A stretch of 64,000 bases of DNA from Microcoleus sp. AS-A8. GTDB taxonomy: Bacteria > Cyanobacteriota > Cyanobacteriia > Cyanobacteriales > Coleofasciculaceae. Below are positions 7,513 through 16,537 of the stretch, one piece after another. Both the position numbers and the translations under genes were made by a program. Position 1 is the stretch's first letter; each line of letters starts with the position of its first letter. A model generated the notes under the pieces. The model made no database searches. It saw only the letters and a program-made list of their open reading frames with translations, and was not told the DNA's origin. Where the stretch lies: contig JAMPKV010000016.1 of assembly GCA_039962225.1 (NCBI GenBank), forward strand, positions 1 through 64,000, read 5' to 3'.

Positions 7513-8193
7513 TTAGCGATCGCTTCTATTTTGTTCTAAGTAAGCCACCAGTTGCTCTCCTGCGGTGTCGATGTGTCGTTTCAGCACCTTTGCAGCCGCT
7601 TTAGTATCTCGCTGACGACAGGCATCCAGTAGTTGGTAATGTTCCTTTTGCGACTTCTCCAAGTAATTCATCTTCTCCATCTGAAGCCGCACATAGCGAT
7701 CGATATTAACGTGTAAGGTTTTAATCATGGTCAATAGCCGAGGGCGATTGGCTGGAGTGTAAAGTGCTGCGTGGAATTCCCAGTTCAGTGTCGCCCAACG
7801 TGCTGCATCTGTCGTTTGATTCGTGGCATCCAAAATTAATGTTGCTTTTTCTAAATCAGATTCCGTCAACTGGGGAATCGCTAGTTGAATTGCTGTCGTT
7901 TCTAGGGCGCTGCGAATCTCACAAATTTCTTGTGCTTGTGCTGGAGAAAGTGCCGATACGGTTGCCCCTCGATTGAGTTGCAGCGTCACCAACCCTTCTG
8001 CTTCTAATTGCCGCAGTGCCTCCCGCACGGGGATACGACTCACCCCAAACTGAGCTGCAATTTCATCCTGCCTCAGGGATTGCCCTTCCTGAAAAATACC
8101 CCGCAAAATCGCCTCTCGCAAGGCATCAGCAATTAAGTCGGGGGTACTGCGTTGCTGTTGCAGCACGTTAGCGGCTAGGTCACCTAAGTTCAT
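7513..8193 (-). CDS. GntR family transcriptional regulator (FCD/FadR subfamily)
   Basis: A 226-residue regulator. The N-terminal winged helix-turn-helix (about 18-80) reads ADALREAILRGIF, then QDEIAAQFGVSRIPVREALR, the GntR signature. The C-terminal FCD ligand-binding helical domain (about 85-215) includes EICEIRSALE, a FHAALY motif and EHYQLLDACRQRD with metal-binding histidines. It is divergently transcribed from leuA with only 95 bp between, and the gap contains a perfect FCD-type operator. It likely autoregulates and controls leuA. The effector is unknown. Confidence 0.88.
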   Translation of the reverse strand: MNLGDLAANVLQQQRSTPDLIADALREAILRGIFQEGQSLRQDEIAAQFGVSRIPVREALRQLEAEGLVTLQLNRGATVSALSPAQAQEICEIRSALETTAIQLAIPQLTESDLEKATLILDATNQTTDAARWATLNWEFHAALYTPANRPRLLTMIKTLHVNIDRYVRLQMEKMNYLEKSQKEHYQLLDACRQRDTKAAAKVLKRHIDTAGEQLVAYLEQNRSDR

Positions 8194-8207
8194 ACTTTAT
8201 GATGTAT

Positions 8208-8219
8208 ATTGTATACAAT
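8208..8219. promoter_or_regulatory. GntR/FCD operator candidate ATTGTATACAAT
   Basis: A perfect 12-bp palindrome lies between the divergent GntR and leuA genes. The inner TTGTATACAA fits the TNGT-N-ACNA pattern known for FCD-type GntR regulators. A partial third half-site (CTACAAT) lies just to the right. It is 15 bp upstream of the regulator's start codon, well placed for autoregulation. Confidence 0.7.
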
Positions 8220-8288
8220 CTACAATATCCAAAGAACAGACACCTTGTCTAATCGTCCCTTTGCTTGAAATTACGGGAGCAGACAGTT

Positions 8289-9902
8289 ATGAGCATTCAA
8301 CCTCAACCCGACCGAGTGATTATCTTCGACACCACGCTACGGGATGGCGAACAGTCACCGGGCGCAACCCTCAATGTGGAAGAGAAACTGGCGATCGCTC
8401 ATCAACTGGCTCTCCTTGGGGTGGATGTGATAGAAGCGGGATTTGCGATTTCTAGTCCTGGCGATTTTGAAGCAGTAAGAACCATTGCACAAAAAGTTGG
8501 AGTGCCCGGTGGGCCGGTTATTTGCAGCCTAGCCAGAGCGATTCGCAAAGATATTCAAGCGGCGGCAGAAGCCTTGAAACCGGCTGCCCATCCCCGAATT
8601 CATGTATTCATCTCTACATCAGACATTCATCTCAAGCATCAGTTGAGAAAGTCTCGAAGTGAGGTATTGGCGATCGCAGAAGAAATGGTTGCCTATGCCA
8701 AGTCGTTTGTCGAGGATGTGGAATTCTCGCCGATGGATGCCACTCGCTCTGATCGGGAGTTCTTGTATCAAGTATTAGAACGTGCGATCGCGGCTGGTGC
8801 AACCACCATCAACATCCCCGACACCGTCGGCTACTGCACTCCCAAAGACATGGGGGCATTGATTCAGGGGATTCGAGCAAATGTCCCGAATAGCAATCAC
8901 GTCATCCTGTCCGTTCACGCCCAAAACGATTTGGGTTTAGCCACCGCCAACGCCCTAGCGGCGATTGAAAACGGCGTCCGTCAGGTGGAATGCACGATTA
9001 ACGGCATTGGCGAACGCGCAGGAAATACCGCCTTGGAAGAAATTGTCATGGCATTGCAGGTTCGCAAGGCAGATTTCAACCCTTATTTCGGTCGTCCGGT
9101 TGAGTCTGACGCACCCCTCACCCACATCAATACTCAGGAAATTTACAAAACCTCTCGCTTAGTCTCCCAATCTACAGGAATTTTGGTTCAGCCCAATAAG
9201 GCAATTGTTGGCGCAAACGCCTTTGCCCACGAGTCCGGGATTCACCAAGATGGCGTCCTCAAGCACCGAGAAACCTATGAGATTATGGACGCGGCTGCCA
9301 TTGGTTTGTCGGAGAACCAAATTGTTTTGGGGAAACACTCCGGACGCAACGCCTTCCGCACTCGCTTACAAGAGTTGGGTTTTAATCTGAGTGAAGATGA
9401 ACTCAATAAAGCCTTTCATCGCTTTAAAGAAGTAGCGGATAAGAAAAAGGAAGTATCCGATTGGGATTTAGAAGCGATCGTCCGCGATGAAACACTGCCT
9501 CAAATGGAACAAGGCTTTCAACTTGAACATGTGCAGGTGATTTGTGGCGACTGCGCCTGCCCGACGGCAACGGTTACGATTGTGAACCCCAGTGGGGAAA
9601 TTCGTACAGATGCTGCTGTGGGTACGGGGCCGGTGGATGCGGTGTATCAAGCGATTAATCGATTGGTACAGATTCCCAATCAACTGATTGAGTTCTCGGT
9701 TCAATCGGTGACACAGGGCATTGATGCACTGGGAACGGTGACGATTCGCCTCAGGCATCAGGAGCGAATTTTCTCTGGACAGGCATCGGATACCGATATT
9801 GTGGTGGCATCGGCTTATGCCTATGTGAACGCCCTGAATCGACTCTATCGTTACATACAAGCCCAGACGGAGGATTATCAACTAGGTAAAGTGATTTGTT
9901 GA
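8289..9902 (+). CDS. leuA: 2-isopropylmalate synthase
   Basis: A 537-residue LeuA catalysing condensation of acetyl-CoA with 2-oxoisovalerate, the first committed step of leucine synthesis in the cytosol. The HMGL-like catalytic barrel opens with [16 protein letters not shown] (metal-binding Asp, catalytic Arg); the [15 protein letters not shown] block and HESGIHQDG supply metal-binding histidines. The C-terminal LeuA regulatory domain (about 390-537) includes [12 protein letters not shown], the leucine-feedback module. The ATG at 8289 follows GGGAG at 8275-8279 and is preferred over the TTG at 8265. The adjacent GntR regulator probably controls it. Confidence 0.95.
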   Translation: MSIQPQPDRVIIFDTTLRDGEQSPGATLNVEEKLAIAHQLALLGVDVIEAGFAISSPGDFEAVRTIAQKVGVPGGPVICSLARAIRKDIQAAAEALKPAAHPRIHVFISTSDIHLKHQLRKSRSEVLAIAEEMVAYAKSFVEDVEFSPMDATRSDREFLYQVLERAIAAGATTINIPDTVGYCTPKDMGALIQGIRANVPNSNHVILSVHAQNDLGLATANALAAIENGVRQVECTINGIGERAGNTALEEIVMALQVRKADFNPYFGRPVESDAPLTHINTQEIYKTSRLVSQSTGILVQPNKAIVGANAFAHESGIHQDGVLKHRETYEIMDAAAIGLSENQIVLGKHSGRNAFRTRLQELGFNLSEDELNKAFHRFKEVADKKKEVSDWDLEAIVRDETLPQMEQGFQLEHVQVICGDCACPTATVTIVNPSGEIRTDAAVGTGPVDAVYQAINRLVQIPNQLIEFSVQSVTQGIDALGTVTIRLRHQERIFSGQASDTDIVVASAYAYVNALNRLYRYIQAQTEDYQLGKVIC

Positions 9903-9931
9903 GCGTTGAAGTAGAGTTTTTCTTATAGCAG

Positions 9932-11146
9932 TTAATCTGACTCTTTTTCATCAGATTGGCTTGGGTTATTCAAGGGAATTGCAACGCTAAAAGTTGTTCC
10001 CACGCCAACCTCACTCTTCACCGCAATCTGACCGCCGTGTAAATCCACGGCTTTTTTGACAATGGTTAACCCTAATCCCGTTCCGGAAATTTTCCCAACA
10101 TTACTACCTCGCTGGAACGATTCAAACAATCGTTGTTGGTCTTCTAGAGAAATTCCAATTCCCTCATCTTTAATGTGTAAAATTGCCTCTCCATCCTGAC
10201 AAACCAAGTCAAATGTGATGGTGCTACCTTCTGATGAATACTTCATTGCATTTGAGAGCAAATTAGTCAGAATTTGCCGCAGCAATTTTTTATCCATGCA
10301 ACCCTTGGTCAATTGACTTGGGCGGGAAAAGGCGATTATATGCTGGACACTATTACCCAGTTTTAGTTCTTCAACTAAATGGCCGCAGAATTCTTCGACA
10401 TCTAGCGGTTCGGGGTTGAATTCTAGTTTCCCCGCTTCTGCCTGCCCAATAGTCAGCACATCATTTAACAGCGCGGTCATCCGTCGAGTAGATTCTTGAA
10501 TTTGACGAAGGTATTCCTGTCTTTTCTCAGAAGTTAATTGTTGATCAAAATCTATTATTAATTCAGCAAAACCTAAGATTGTGGTTAGGGGATTACGGAA
10601 CTCGTGAGACACCATAGAAACAAAGTAGGATTTGAGTTGGTTAAGTTCTTGTTCCTTAGAGAGTGATTTACGAACTTCTGCTTCTGCAATCTCACGCCGA
10701 TGAACTTCCTGTTGCAGGAGGGTATTTTGCTCTAAAAGTTGCTGAGTGAGCCTGCGGATATGCAATTGATGCTCGACACGAGCCAAAACCTCTTGCACTT
10801 GAAAAGGTTTGGTGATGTAGTCCACCCCGCCTACTTCAAATGCTTTTACCTTATCAAACACTTCATTCAAGGCACTAATGAAGATAATCGGAATATCCTT
10901 AGTTTGAGCAGAAGCTTTCAATTTAGAGCAGACTTCATAACCGTTTAGTTGGGGCATCATGATGTCCAACAAAATCAGGTCAGGGGGAGATGACTCGACA
11001 GACATCAGAGCCATTGTTCCATCCTGTGCCATCCTTACTTTATAACCTTGCTCAGATAACATCTGAGCTAAAAGTTGCAAATTAGCCGGAGTATCATCAA
11101 CAATTAAGATACTTTCTTTTGATGGAGTATATGGCTCTTGGCTCAT
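9932..11146 (-). CDS. response regulator-histidine kinase hybrid
   Basis: A 404-residue protein from the ATG at 11146; an upstream TTG/ATG extension is possible but the paralogous gene starts at the same peptide MSQEPYT. Order: REC domain (about 10-125; ILIVDDTPAN and phospho-Asp in LILLDIMMP), a short coiled coil, HisKA with MVSHEFRNPLTTILGFAEL, and HATPase_c (NLLSNAMKYS, IKDEGIGIS, GTGLGLTIVKKAVDLHGG). There is no membrane segment. The first 130 residues and even the upstream DNA are nearly identical to the preceding gene, so this is a tandem duplicate. The signal is unknown. Confidence 0.88.
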   Translation of the reverse strand: MSQEPYTPSKESILIVDDTPANLQLLAQMLSEQGYKVRMAQDGTMALMSVESSPPDLILLDIMMPQLNGYEVCSKLKASAQTKDIPIIFISALNEVFDKVKAFEVGGVDYITKPFQVQEVLARVEHQLHIRRLTQQLLEQNTLLQQEVHRREIAEAEVRKSLSKEQELNQLKSYFVSMVSHEFRNPLTTILGFAELIIDFDQQLTSEKRQEYLRQIQESTRRMTALLNDVLTIGQAEAGKLEFNPEPLDVEEFCGHLVEELKLGNSVQHIIAFSRPSQLTKGCMDKKLLRQILTNLLSNAMKYSSEGSTITFDLVCQDGEAILHIKDEGIGISLEDQQRLFESFQRGSNVGKISGTGLGLTIVKKAVDLHGGQIAVKSEVGVGTTFSVAIPLNNPSQSDEKESD

Positions 11147-11256
11147 ATCTAATTCGTTTGTGGTTCGATTAGGGCAATAATTGCTTAAAGCGTTCTTAAA
11201 GAGCATACAACGTTTACTGTGATGTTGCCCTTGATTAAAGAGAGTACTCACTTCAG

Positions 11257-13443
11257 TTAAGACTGACTACTTTGCCTGATGGGAATCTCAATAAGAAACT
11301 TTGCCCCTTGCCCAGGCGCAGAGATACATTGCAGCTTCCCCCCATGCTTTTCTACGACGATTTGATAGCTGATGGATAATCCCAAGCCTGTCCCCTTACC
11401 CACTTCTTTAGTGGTAAAGAAGGGGTCAAACAGTTGTACCAATACAGATTCAGTCATCCCCCGTCCATTATCTTGAATACTGATTTCCACGCAATTACTG
11501 TCTTTTATTTTTGTGTGGATTGTAATAGTAGGAAGGTGGTTTTCAATCCCGTCTGGTGAATCATCCGGGTCGGGTTGACACAGGGCATCAATCGCATTGC
11601 TCAGGATATTCATAAATACCTGATTTAGCTGTCCGGCATAACATTCGACTAAAGGTAAGTTGCCGTATTCCTTAATAATAGAAATAGCCGGATGATCATG
11701 TGTTTCTTTCAGGCGATCGCGCAAAATCAATAAAGTACTATCAATTCCCTCATGAATGCTGACGAATTTCATTTGCGCTTCATCAAGCCGGGAGAAATTC
11801 CGCAACGTCAGCACAATCTCATAAATGCGCTCAGCCCCCATCTTCATTGAAGACAAAGTCTTAGGCAAATCCTCTATTAAAAAATCAAAGTCAATCTCTT
11901 CTATCTTGTCTTGGATTTCAGGAGAACTGTGGACGTAGCCCTGCTGATAAAGGTCAATTAAAGCCAGTAAATCCTGCGTATAGTCATCTACATGGCTGAG
12001 GTTGGCACCGATGAAATTAACAGGGTTATTGATTTCGTGGGCGACACTAGCAATGAGTTGTCCGAGGCTGGACATTTTTTCGGTATGAATCAGCTTGAGT
12101 TGGGTGAGTTTGCGCTCAGTGATGTCGCGTGCAAAAGCGAAATTGTATTCCTTGCCCTCAAATTCTAAAAAGTTGGCATTAACTTCAGTGAGTGTTATCG
12201 TTCCATCCTTCCTTTTGTGGCGAGACTCAAATGTAAAACTGCCGTGTTCTTTAAGTTCCTGCCAGTGAACTTGCCAAATGTCAGCCTGGTAGTCTACATC
12301 GATATCGGGTACGCTCAGAGACAGCAATTCTGCTTCTGAATAGCCTAACAAGTGGCAAGCTGCCTTATTAACACGTAATATTTTGGCATCCGAGTCAACC
12401 CAAAAAATCGAATCGGATGCCTGTTGTACAGAAAATTGTGTTAGTTGAAGCATTAACTCCATCCGCTTGCGGGAGGTGATGTCGAATCGGATGGCTAAAT
12501 ATTGGAACGGTTTCCCCTGGTCATCTAGAAACGGAACAATAACAGTATTAACCCAGTAATACGTTCCATCCTTAGCTCGATTTTTGATTTCTCCTTTCCA
12601 AACTTTACCTGCCGAAATTGTTGTCCAAAGGTCTTTAAAAAATTCTTGGGGATGATATCCAGAATTAATAAGACGATGAGTTTTTCCAATAACTTCTTCT
12701 CTGGAATATTGAGAAATATTGCAAAATTTATCATTAACATAGGTGATGATTCCTTTAGCATCAGTAACGGCTACAATAGCGGCTTCATCTAAAGCAAATT
12801 TGAGATATGACAAATCTTTGAAGAATTTCCTCAGTTCTGACTCGACTTGTTTTCGTTCAGCGTTTTCAATTTGTAGGGATTGGTTAATTTTAGTTAGCTC
12901 GGCTGTACGTTCCTGAACTTTGACTTCTAAAGACTTAAGCGTAGAACGCAGCAACTCTTCAACCTGCTGGCGCTCCTGAATTTCGTCTTTCAGTGCCAGG
13001 TTTGCCGTCTCCAGTTGTGCATTTCGCTCGCTTAATTGCTGAGAAAGTCGGCGGATGTGTAACTGATGCTCGACACGAGCCAAAACCTCTTGGACTTGAA
13101 AGGGTTTGGTGATGTAGTCCACTCCACCTACTTCAAACGCTTTGACTTTATCAAATACTTCATTCAAAGAACTAATGAAGATAATGGGAATGTCCTTGGT
13201 TTGAGAAGAAGTTTTTAATCTAGAACAAACTTCATAGCCGTTTAGTTGGGGCATCATGATGTCCAACAAAATCAGGTCAGGGGGAGATGACTCGACAGAC
13301 ATCAGAGCCATTGTTCCATCCTGTGCCATCCTTACTTTATAGCCTTGCTCAGATAACATCTGAGCTAAAAGTTGCAAATTAGCCGGAGTATTATCAACAA
13401 TTAAAATACTCTCTTTTGATGGAGTATATGGCTCTTGGCTCAT
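11257..13443 (-). CDS. hybrid histidine kinase: REC-PAS-PAS-HisKA-HATPase
   Basis: 728 residues. The REC domain (about 10-125) keeps the phospho-accepting Asp in LILLDIMMPQLNGYE, but the first acidic pair reads VDN instead of VDD, which may weaken Mg binding. A coiled coil (about 135-205), two PAS/PAC domains (about 215-335 and 345-460), HisKA with SVAHEINNPVNFIGANLSH and HATPase_c (QDNGRGM, GKGTGLGLSISYQIV) follow. It starts 2 bp after the stop of the preceding ethylene-receptor-like kinase, so the two are translationally coupled. Cytosolic; probably a phosphorelay partner of its neighbours. Confidence 0.9.
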   Translation of the reverse strand: MSQEPYTPSKESILIVDNTPANLQLLAQMLSEQGYKVRMAQDGTMALMSVESSPPDLILLDIMMPQLNGYEVCSRLKTSSQTKDIPIIFISSLNEVFDKVKAFEVGGVDYITKPFQVQEVLARVEHQLHIRRLSQQLSERNAQLETANLALKDEIQERQQVEELLRSTLKSLEVKVQERTAELTKINQSLQIENAERKQVESELRKFFKDLSYLKFALDEAAIVAVTDAKGIITYVNDKFCNISQYSREEVIGKTHRLINSGYHPQEFFKDLWTTISAGKVWKGEIKNRAKDGTYYWVNTVIVPFLDDQGKPFQYLAIRFDITSRKRMELMLQLTQFSVQQASDSIFWVDSDAKILRVNKAACHLLGYSEAELLSLSVPDIDVDYQADIWQVHWQELKEHGSFTFESRHKRKDGTITLTEVNANFLEFEGKEYNFAFARDITERKLTQLKLIHTEKMSSLGQLIASVAHEINNPVNFIGANLSHVDDYTQDLLALIDLYQQGYVHSSPEIQDKIEEIDFDFLIEDLPKTLSSMKMGAERIYEIVLTLRNFSRLDEAQMKFVSIHEGIDSTLLILRDRLKETHDHPAISIIKEYGNLPLVECYAGQLNQVFMNILSNAIDALCQPDPDDSPDGIENHLPTITIHTKIKDSNCVEISIQDNGRGMTESVLVQLFDPFFTTKEVGKGTGLGLSISYQIVVEKHGGKLQCISAPGQGAKFLIEIPIRQSSQS

Positions 13444-13445
13444 AT

Positions 13446-16385
13446 CTAATTCATTTTTCGTTGGATTAGGGTTAGTAGTTGCTTAAACTGAAACTTTTTA
13501 GCTAAAGAAGCTAGAGCGTTGGCTAAAGCGTCATTTTGAGAGCGGATTTGTTCAATTTGGATTAGGATTAAATCTAAATCGCCCTCAATTGCGCCTTTCT
13601 CTAAGGATGCCAACCAATCGGCAGGTAAGGCAGCTATAGCTTCTGGAGTCAGAGTCTGAGTTGGGGTTGAATTCGGTTCTATGGGGGGTTCATCGTAAAC
13701 GTAGCGCACTCCAAGATGTTTGTGCAGGGCGTCAAAGATGTCTGCCTCTCGGAAAGGTTTGTGGATAAAGTCGTCGCAACCAACAGAAAAGACAACAGAT
13801 CGTGCTTCCTCAAAGTTACTGGCACTCAGGGCGACAATTGCTGTAGCTTGACCTTGGGTTGTGGCTTTAATTCGTTTGGTTGCTTCGTAGCCATCCATCA
13901 CTGGCATCCGCATATCCATAAAGATTAAGTGCGGTTCCCAATTCGACCAAAGTTCAATCGCTTCAATGCCGTTGGTTGCTTGTTTGATTTCAAAGCCAAG
14001 GGGATTGAGCAGTTTGATCAGCAGTTGGCGGTTATCCCAGCGATCGTCCACAATCAGGAGGCGATAACTTGGTTGGTTGGGCTGTAAAGCAATGACTCGG
14101 CGTGTAGGTGGCTTGGTTTTGATGGCGGTGGCATCCACTACGCCCAGATGAATATCAAACTTAAAAGTGGTGCCGCGCCCCAAAGAGCTGCTGACAGTTA
14201 TGTCGCCGCCCATCAGTTTAACAAACTGCCGACTAATAATCAGCCCTAAGCCAGTCCCTTGCTGTGATTCAGCACCCGTCTGGGTTTGCACAAAGGCTTG
14301 AAAGAGTTTATCTAACTCCTCAGGGGCAATGCCGGGACCTGTGTCTTCAATTTCAAAGTAAAGTGTCAGTTGTCCTCGCTCCTGAATCGGTTGTTCTGCT
14401 CCTGACGACGGAGTACTGACTTGGTTTCGCTGACGACGAGCCACCCGCAACGAAACACCGCCTTCTTGGGTAAACTTAATCGCGTTAGAAAGCAGGTTCA
14501 TCAAGACTTGACGCAATTTGACTTGATCCGCACGCACATATTGGGGAACGTCATCACAGCGATTGCGCGTAGCGCAGCGCCCGCCCGAAGGGATGCCGAA
14601 GGCTGTAGGGCGATCGTAAATCAAGTGCAATCCCTTCTCCTGCGCCTTGAGTTGGAACATATCTTCCAAGTCGTCAAGTAGCTGAATTAAGTCGAAGGCA
14701 GTTTCGTTGAGGGTAGTGCGTCCTGCCTCAATTTTGGCTAAATCTAAGACTTGGTTGATTAAGGTGAGCAAGTGTTCGCCACTGCGCGTGATCAGGCTGA
14801 GATTCTCCTGTTGTTCGGGACTGAGGTTAGTATCGCGATTCATCAATTGGGAAAAGCCAAGAATCGCGTTGAGGGGGGTACGCAGTTCGTGACTCATATT
14901 CGCCAAGAAGGTGCTTTTGGCTTGGGAGGCCGCTTCTGCGGCAACTTTCGCCTGTTGTAGGGCCTCCTCTGCAAGTTTGCGATCGCTAATGTCCTGCACG
15001 GTGCCAAACAGCTTAACCACTTGCCCCTGTTCATTGAACACAGCCCTTCCCCTCCTCAAGGTATATCGCATGGAACTAGACGCTCCTGGCGTCGCTACCG
15101 TTGCGCTATCGGGTCGAAAAATCCGAATTTCATGCTCGTAGGCTCTGCCTTGAGTGATACAAAGTTCCACATTACGCTGGAACAGTTCTACGTCATCTGG
15201 ATGGATGATCTGTAAATGCTGCTCGTAGGTGGGTTCGGGTTGGGTGGGGTCAAGTCCGTAAATTCGGAAGACTTCATCAGACCAAGCACTCTCCTGAGTG
15301 AGGACATCAAACGACCAGTTTCCCAAATTGGCGAGGTGTTGGGCTTCGACAAGGGCGTGTTCGCTCTTCTTCAAGGCTTCTGTGCGTTGAGCCACCCGGT
15401 TTTCTAATTCCTGATTGGCTTGCCGCAACGCCTCTTCAGCCTGTTTGCGGTCAGTGACATCAATACCAATGCCCCAAGCTGCCCAGCCTGGAATCGGAAA
15501 CTCCTCTGAGAGATTCGACCAAGCGATTGTCTTGATACTGCCATCTTTACAGGTGAGGTCCCATTCCCAATTGCGGTAGCAATTGCCCTGCTCTGCCCAT
15601 TTGGTAATCATCTGCTGACGATAGGCAGCATTGGGATACACTAATTCCATCGCTGTGGGGTTGCCAATAATCTCCGCCGCCGAATATCCTGTTACCCGCG
15701 AACATTCTTGATTCCAGATAATCACGTTTCCTTCAATATCAAGGGCATCCAGCATTACAGGCATATTCTGCAACACGAGGCGCAGACGCTCTTCACTCCT
15801 GCGTAGGGCTTCCTCTGCTCGAAAGCGCTCGCTAATTTCAGCTTGCAGGGAGGAGTTGGTTAAAGCTAAGGAGGCGGTTCGTTGTGCGACCCTCGATTCT
15901 AGCTCTTCATTTACTCGTTGTAGGGCTTCCTCTGCTTTCTTTCGCTCAGTAATTTCGTTTTTTAGCGAAAGAGCTGTCGCCTCCAGTTGTGCAGGGCTTG
16001 GAAGAGCTAGTGCGAAAGGAAGCAATTGTGCTAGTAACACCGCTGTCGCTAGAGAGGCAAAGGCAGTAATGGCTTTGATCAACCCAGATAGCCAGTAGGT
16101 AGGGTGCCAGAGTGTCCATACTTCCATCACATGAGTCGTGCCACAGGCAACAATGAAAGTGCCAAACAGCAGAAAAATCCAGTCAAACGGTACATCTCGT
16201 CTAGAGCGGACGAAATAGACCAGCATCAATGGAATTGAATAATAGGCTAGCGCAATCAGAGAATCACTTACGACATGGAGCCAAACTAACCCTGGCTTCC
16301 AGAGATAGCAGTGTCCGTGGGGAATGAACCCGACTGTACTCGAAAAGGTTGTAAAAAATTCTGGCATGAGGTCAAAGTAGGGCAA
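13446..16385 (-). CDS. ethylene-receptor-type hybrid histidine kinase
   Basis: 979 residues. The N-terminus (about 30-130) has three membrane helices matching the ethylene-binding domain of plant ETR1 and Synechocystis Slr1212. Asp41 in VSDSLIALAYYSIPL and Cys81/His85 in VACGTTH correspond in spacing to ETR1 Asp25, Cys65 and His69, the copper-ethylene site. Two PAS regions, HisKA (MSHELRTPLNAILGFSQL), HATPase_c (GTGLGLIISRQFV), a C-terminal REC (LIFMDMRMPVMDGYE) and a short helical tail follow. Two low-complexity inserts encoded by genomic repeats interrupt it (14561-14616 and 15071-15110) without breaking the frame. It is first of three tandem kinase genes. Confidence 0.9.
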   Translation of the reverse strand: MPYFDLMPEFFTTFSSTVGFIPHGHCYLWKPGLVWLHVVSDSLIALAYYSIPLMLVYFVRSRRDVPFDWIFLLFGTFIVACGTTHVMEVWTLWHPTYWLSGLIKAITAFASLATAVLLAQLLPFALALPSPAQLEATALSLKNEITERKKAEEALQRVNEELESRVAQRTASLALTNSSLQAEISERFRAEEALRRSEERLRLVLQNMPVMLDALDIEGNVIIWNQECSRVTGYSAAEIIGNPTAMELVYPNAAYRQQMITKWAEQGNCYRNWEWDLTCKDGSIKTIAWSNLSEEFPIPGWAAWGIGIDVTDRKQAEEALRQANQELENRVAQRTEALKKSEHALVEAQHLANLGNWSFDVLTQESAWSDEVFRIYGLDPTQPEPTYEQHLQIIHPDDVELFQRNVELCITQGRAYEHEIRIFRPDSATVATPGASSSMRYTLRRGRAVFNEQGQVVKLFGTVQDISDRKLAEEALQQAKVAAEAASQAKSTFLANMSHELRTPLNAILGFSQLMNRDTNLSPEQQENLSLITRSGEHLLTLINQVLDLAKIEAGRTTLNETAFDLIQLLDDLEDMFQLKAQEKGLHLIYDRPTAFGIPSGGRCATRNRCDDVPQYVRADQVKLRQVLMNLLSNAIKFTQEGGVSLRVARRQRNQVSTPSSGAEQPIQERGQLTLYFEIEDTGPGIAPEELDKLFQAFVQTQTGAESQQGTGLGLIISRQFVKLMGGDITVSSSLGRGTTFKFDIHLGVVDATAIKTKPPTRRVIALQPNQPSYRLLIVDDRWDNRQLLIKLLNPLGFEIKQATNGIEAIELWSNWEPHLIFMDMRMPVMDGYEATKRIKATTQGQATAIVALSASNFEEARSVVFSVGCDDFIHKPFREADIFDALHKHLGVRYVYDEPPIEPNSTPTQTLTPEAIAALPADWLASLEKGAIEGDLDLILIQIEQIRSQNDALANALASLAKKFQFKQLLTLIQRKMN
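14561..14616. repeat. palindromic genomic repeat inserted in frame in the kinase gene
   Basis: This GC-rich stretch (with CAGCGCCCGCCCGAAGGGAT and CGAAGGCTGTAGGGCGATCG) matches the intergenic repeat family at 7423-7507. It encodes roughly PTAFGIPSGGRCATRNR between an otherwise normal YDR and DVPQYVRADQVKLRQ of the HATPase lead-in, where homologues run straight on. The insertion kept the reading frame. Confidence 0.65.
15071..15110. repeat. second repeat-derived insert in the same kinase gene
   Basis: The phrase GACGCTCCTGGCGTCGCTAC is a common type of short palindromic repeat in filamentous cyanobacteria. It encodes SATVATPGASSS in the middle of a PAS-domain motif that is usually RPDGSIRYxLxRGRA. 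The frame is kept. Confidence 0.55.
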
Positions 16386-16474
16386 GTATCTTTTATCTTG
16401 TCTAGCTCATTCGACAAAAAGTTGTTTCTTGTATTTCCCCTTCCCCGTACCCTGATTAGAAAGGGCAAATGAGC

Positions 16475-16500
16475 AAAAAAAACCCTGCTTGTGTGCAGGG
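16475..16500 (-). terminator. rho-independent terminator of ilvB
   Basis: Read on the minus strand, CCCTGC-acacaa-GCAGGG is followed directly by eight Ts. It begins 38 bp after the acetolactate synthase stop codon at 16538 and precedes the kinase operon. This is a textbook intrinsic terminator. Confidence 0.85.
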
Positions 16501-16537
16501 AATTGTTGATTTTTAGGCTGACTTAAGCAGAGTCAAC

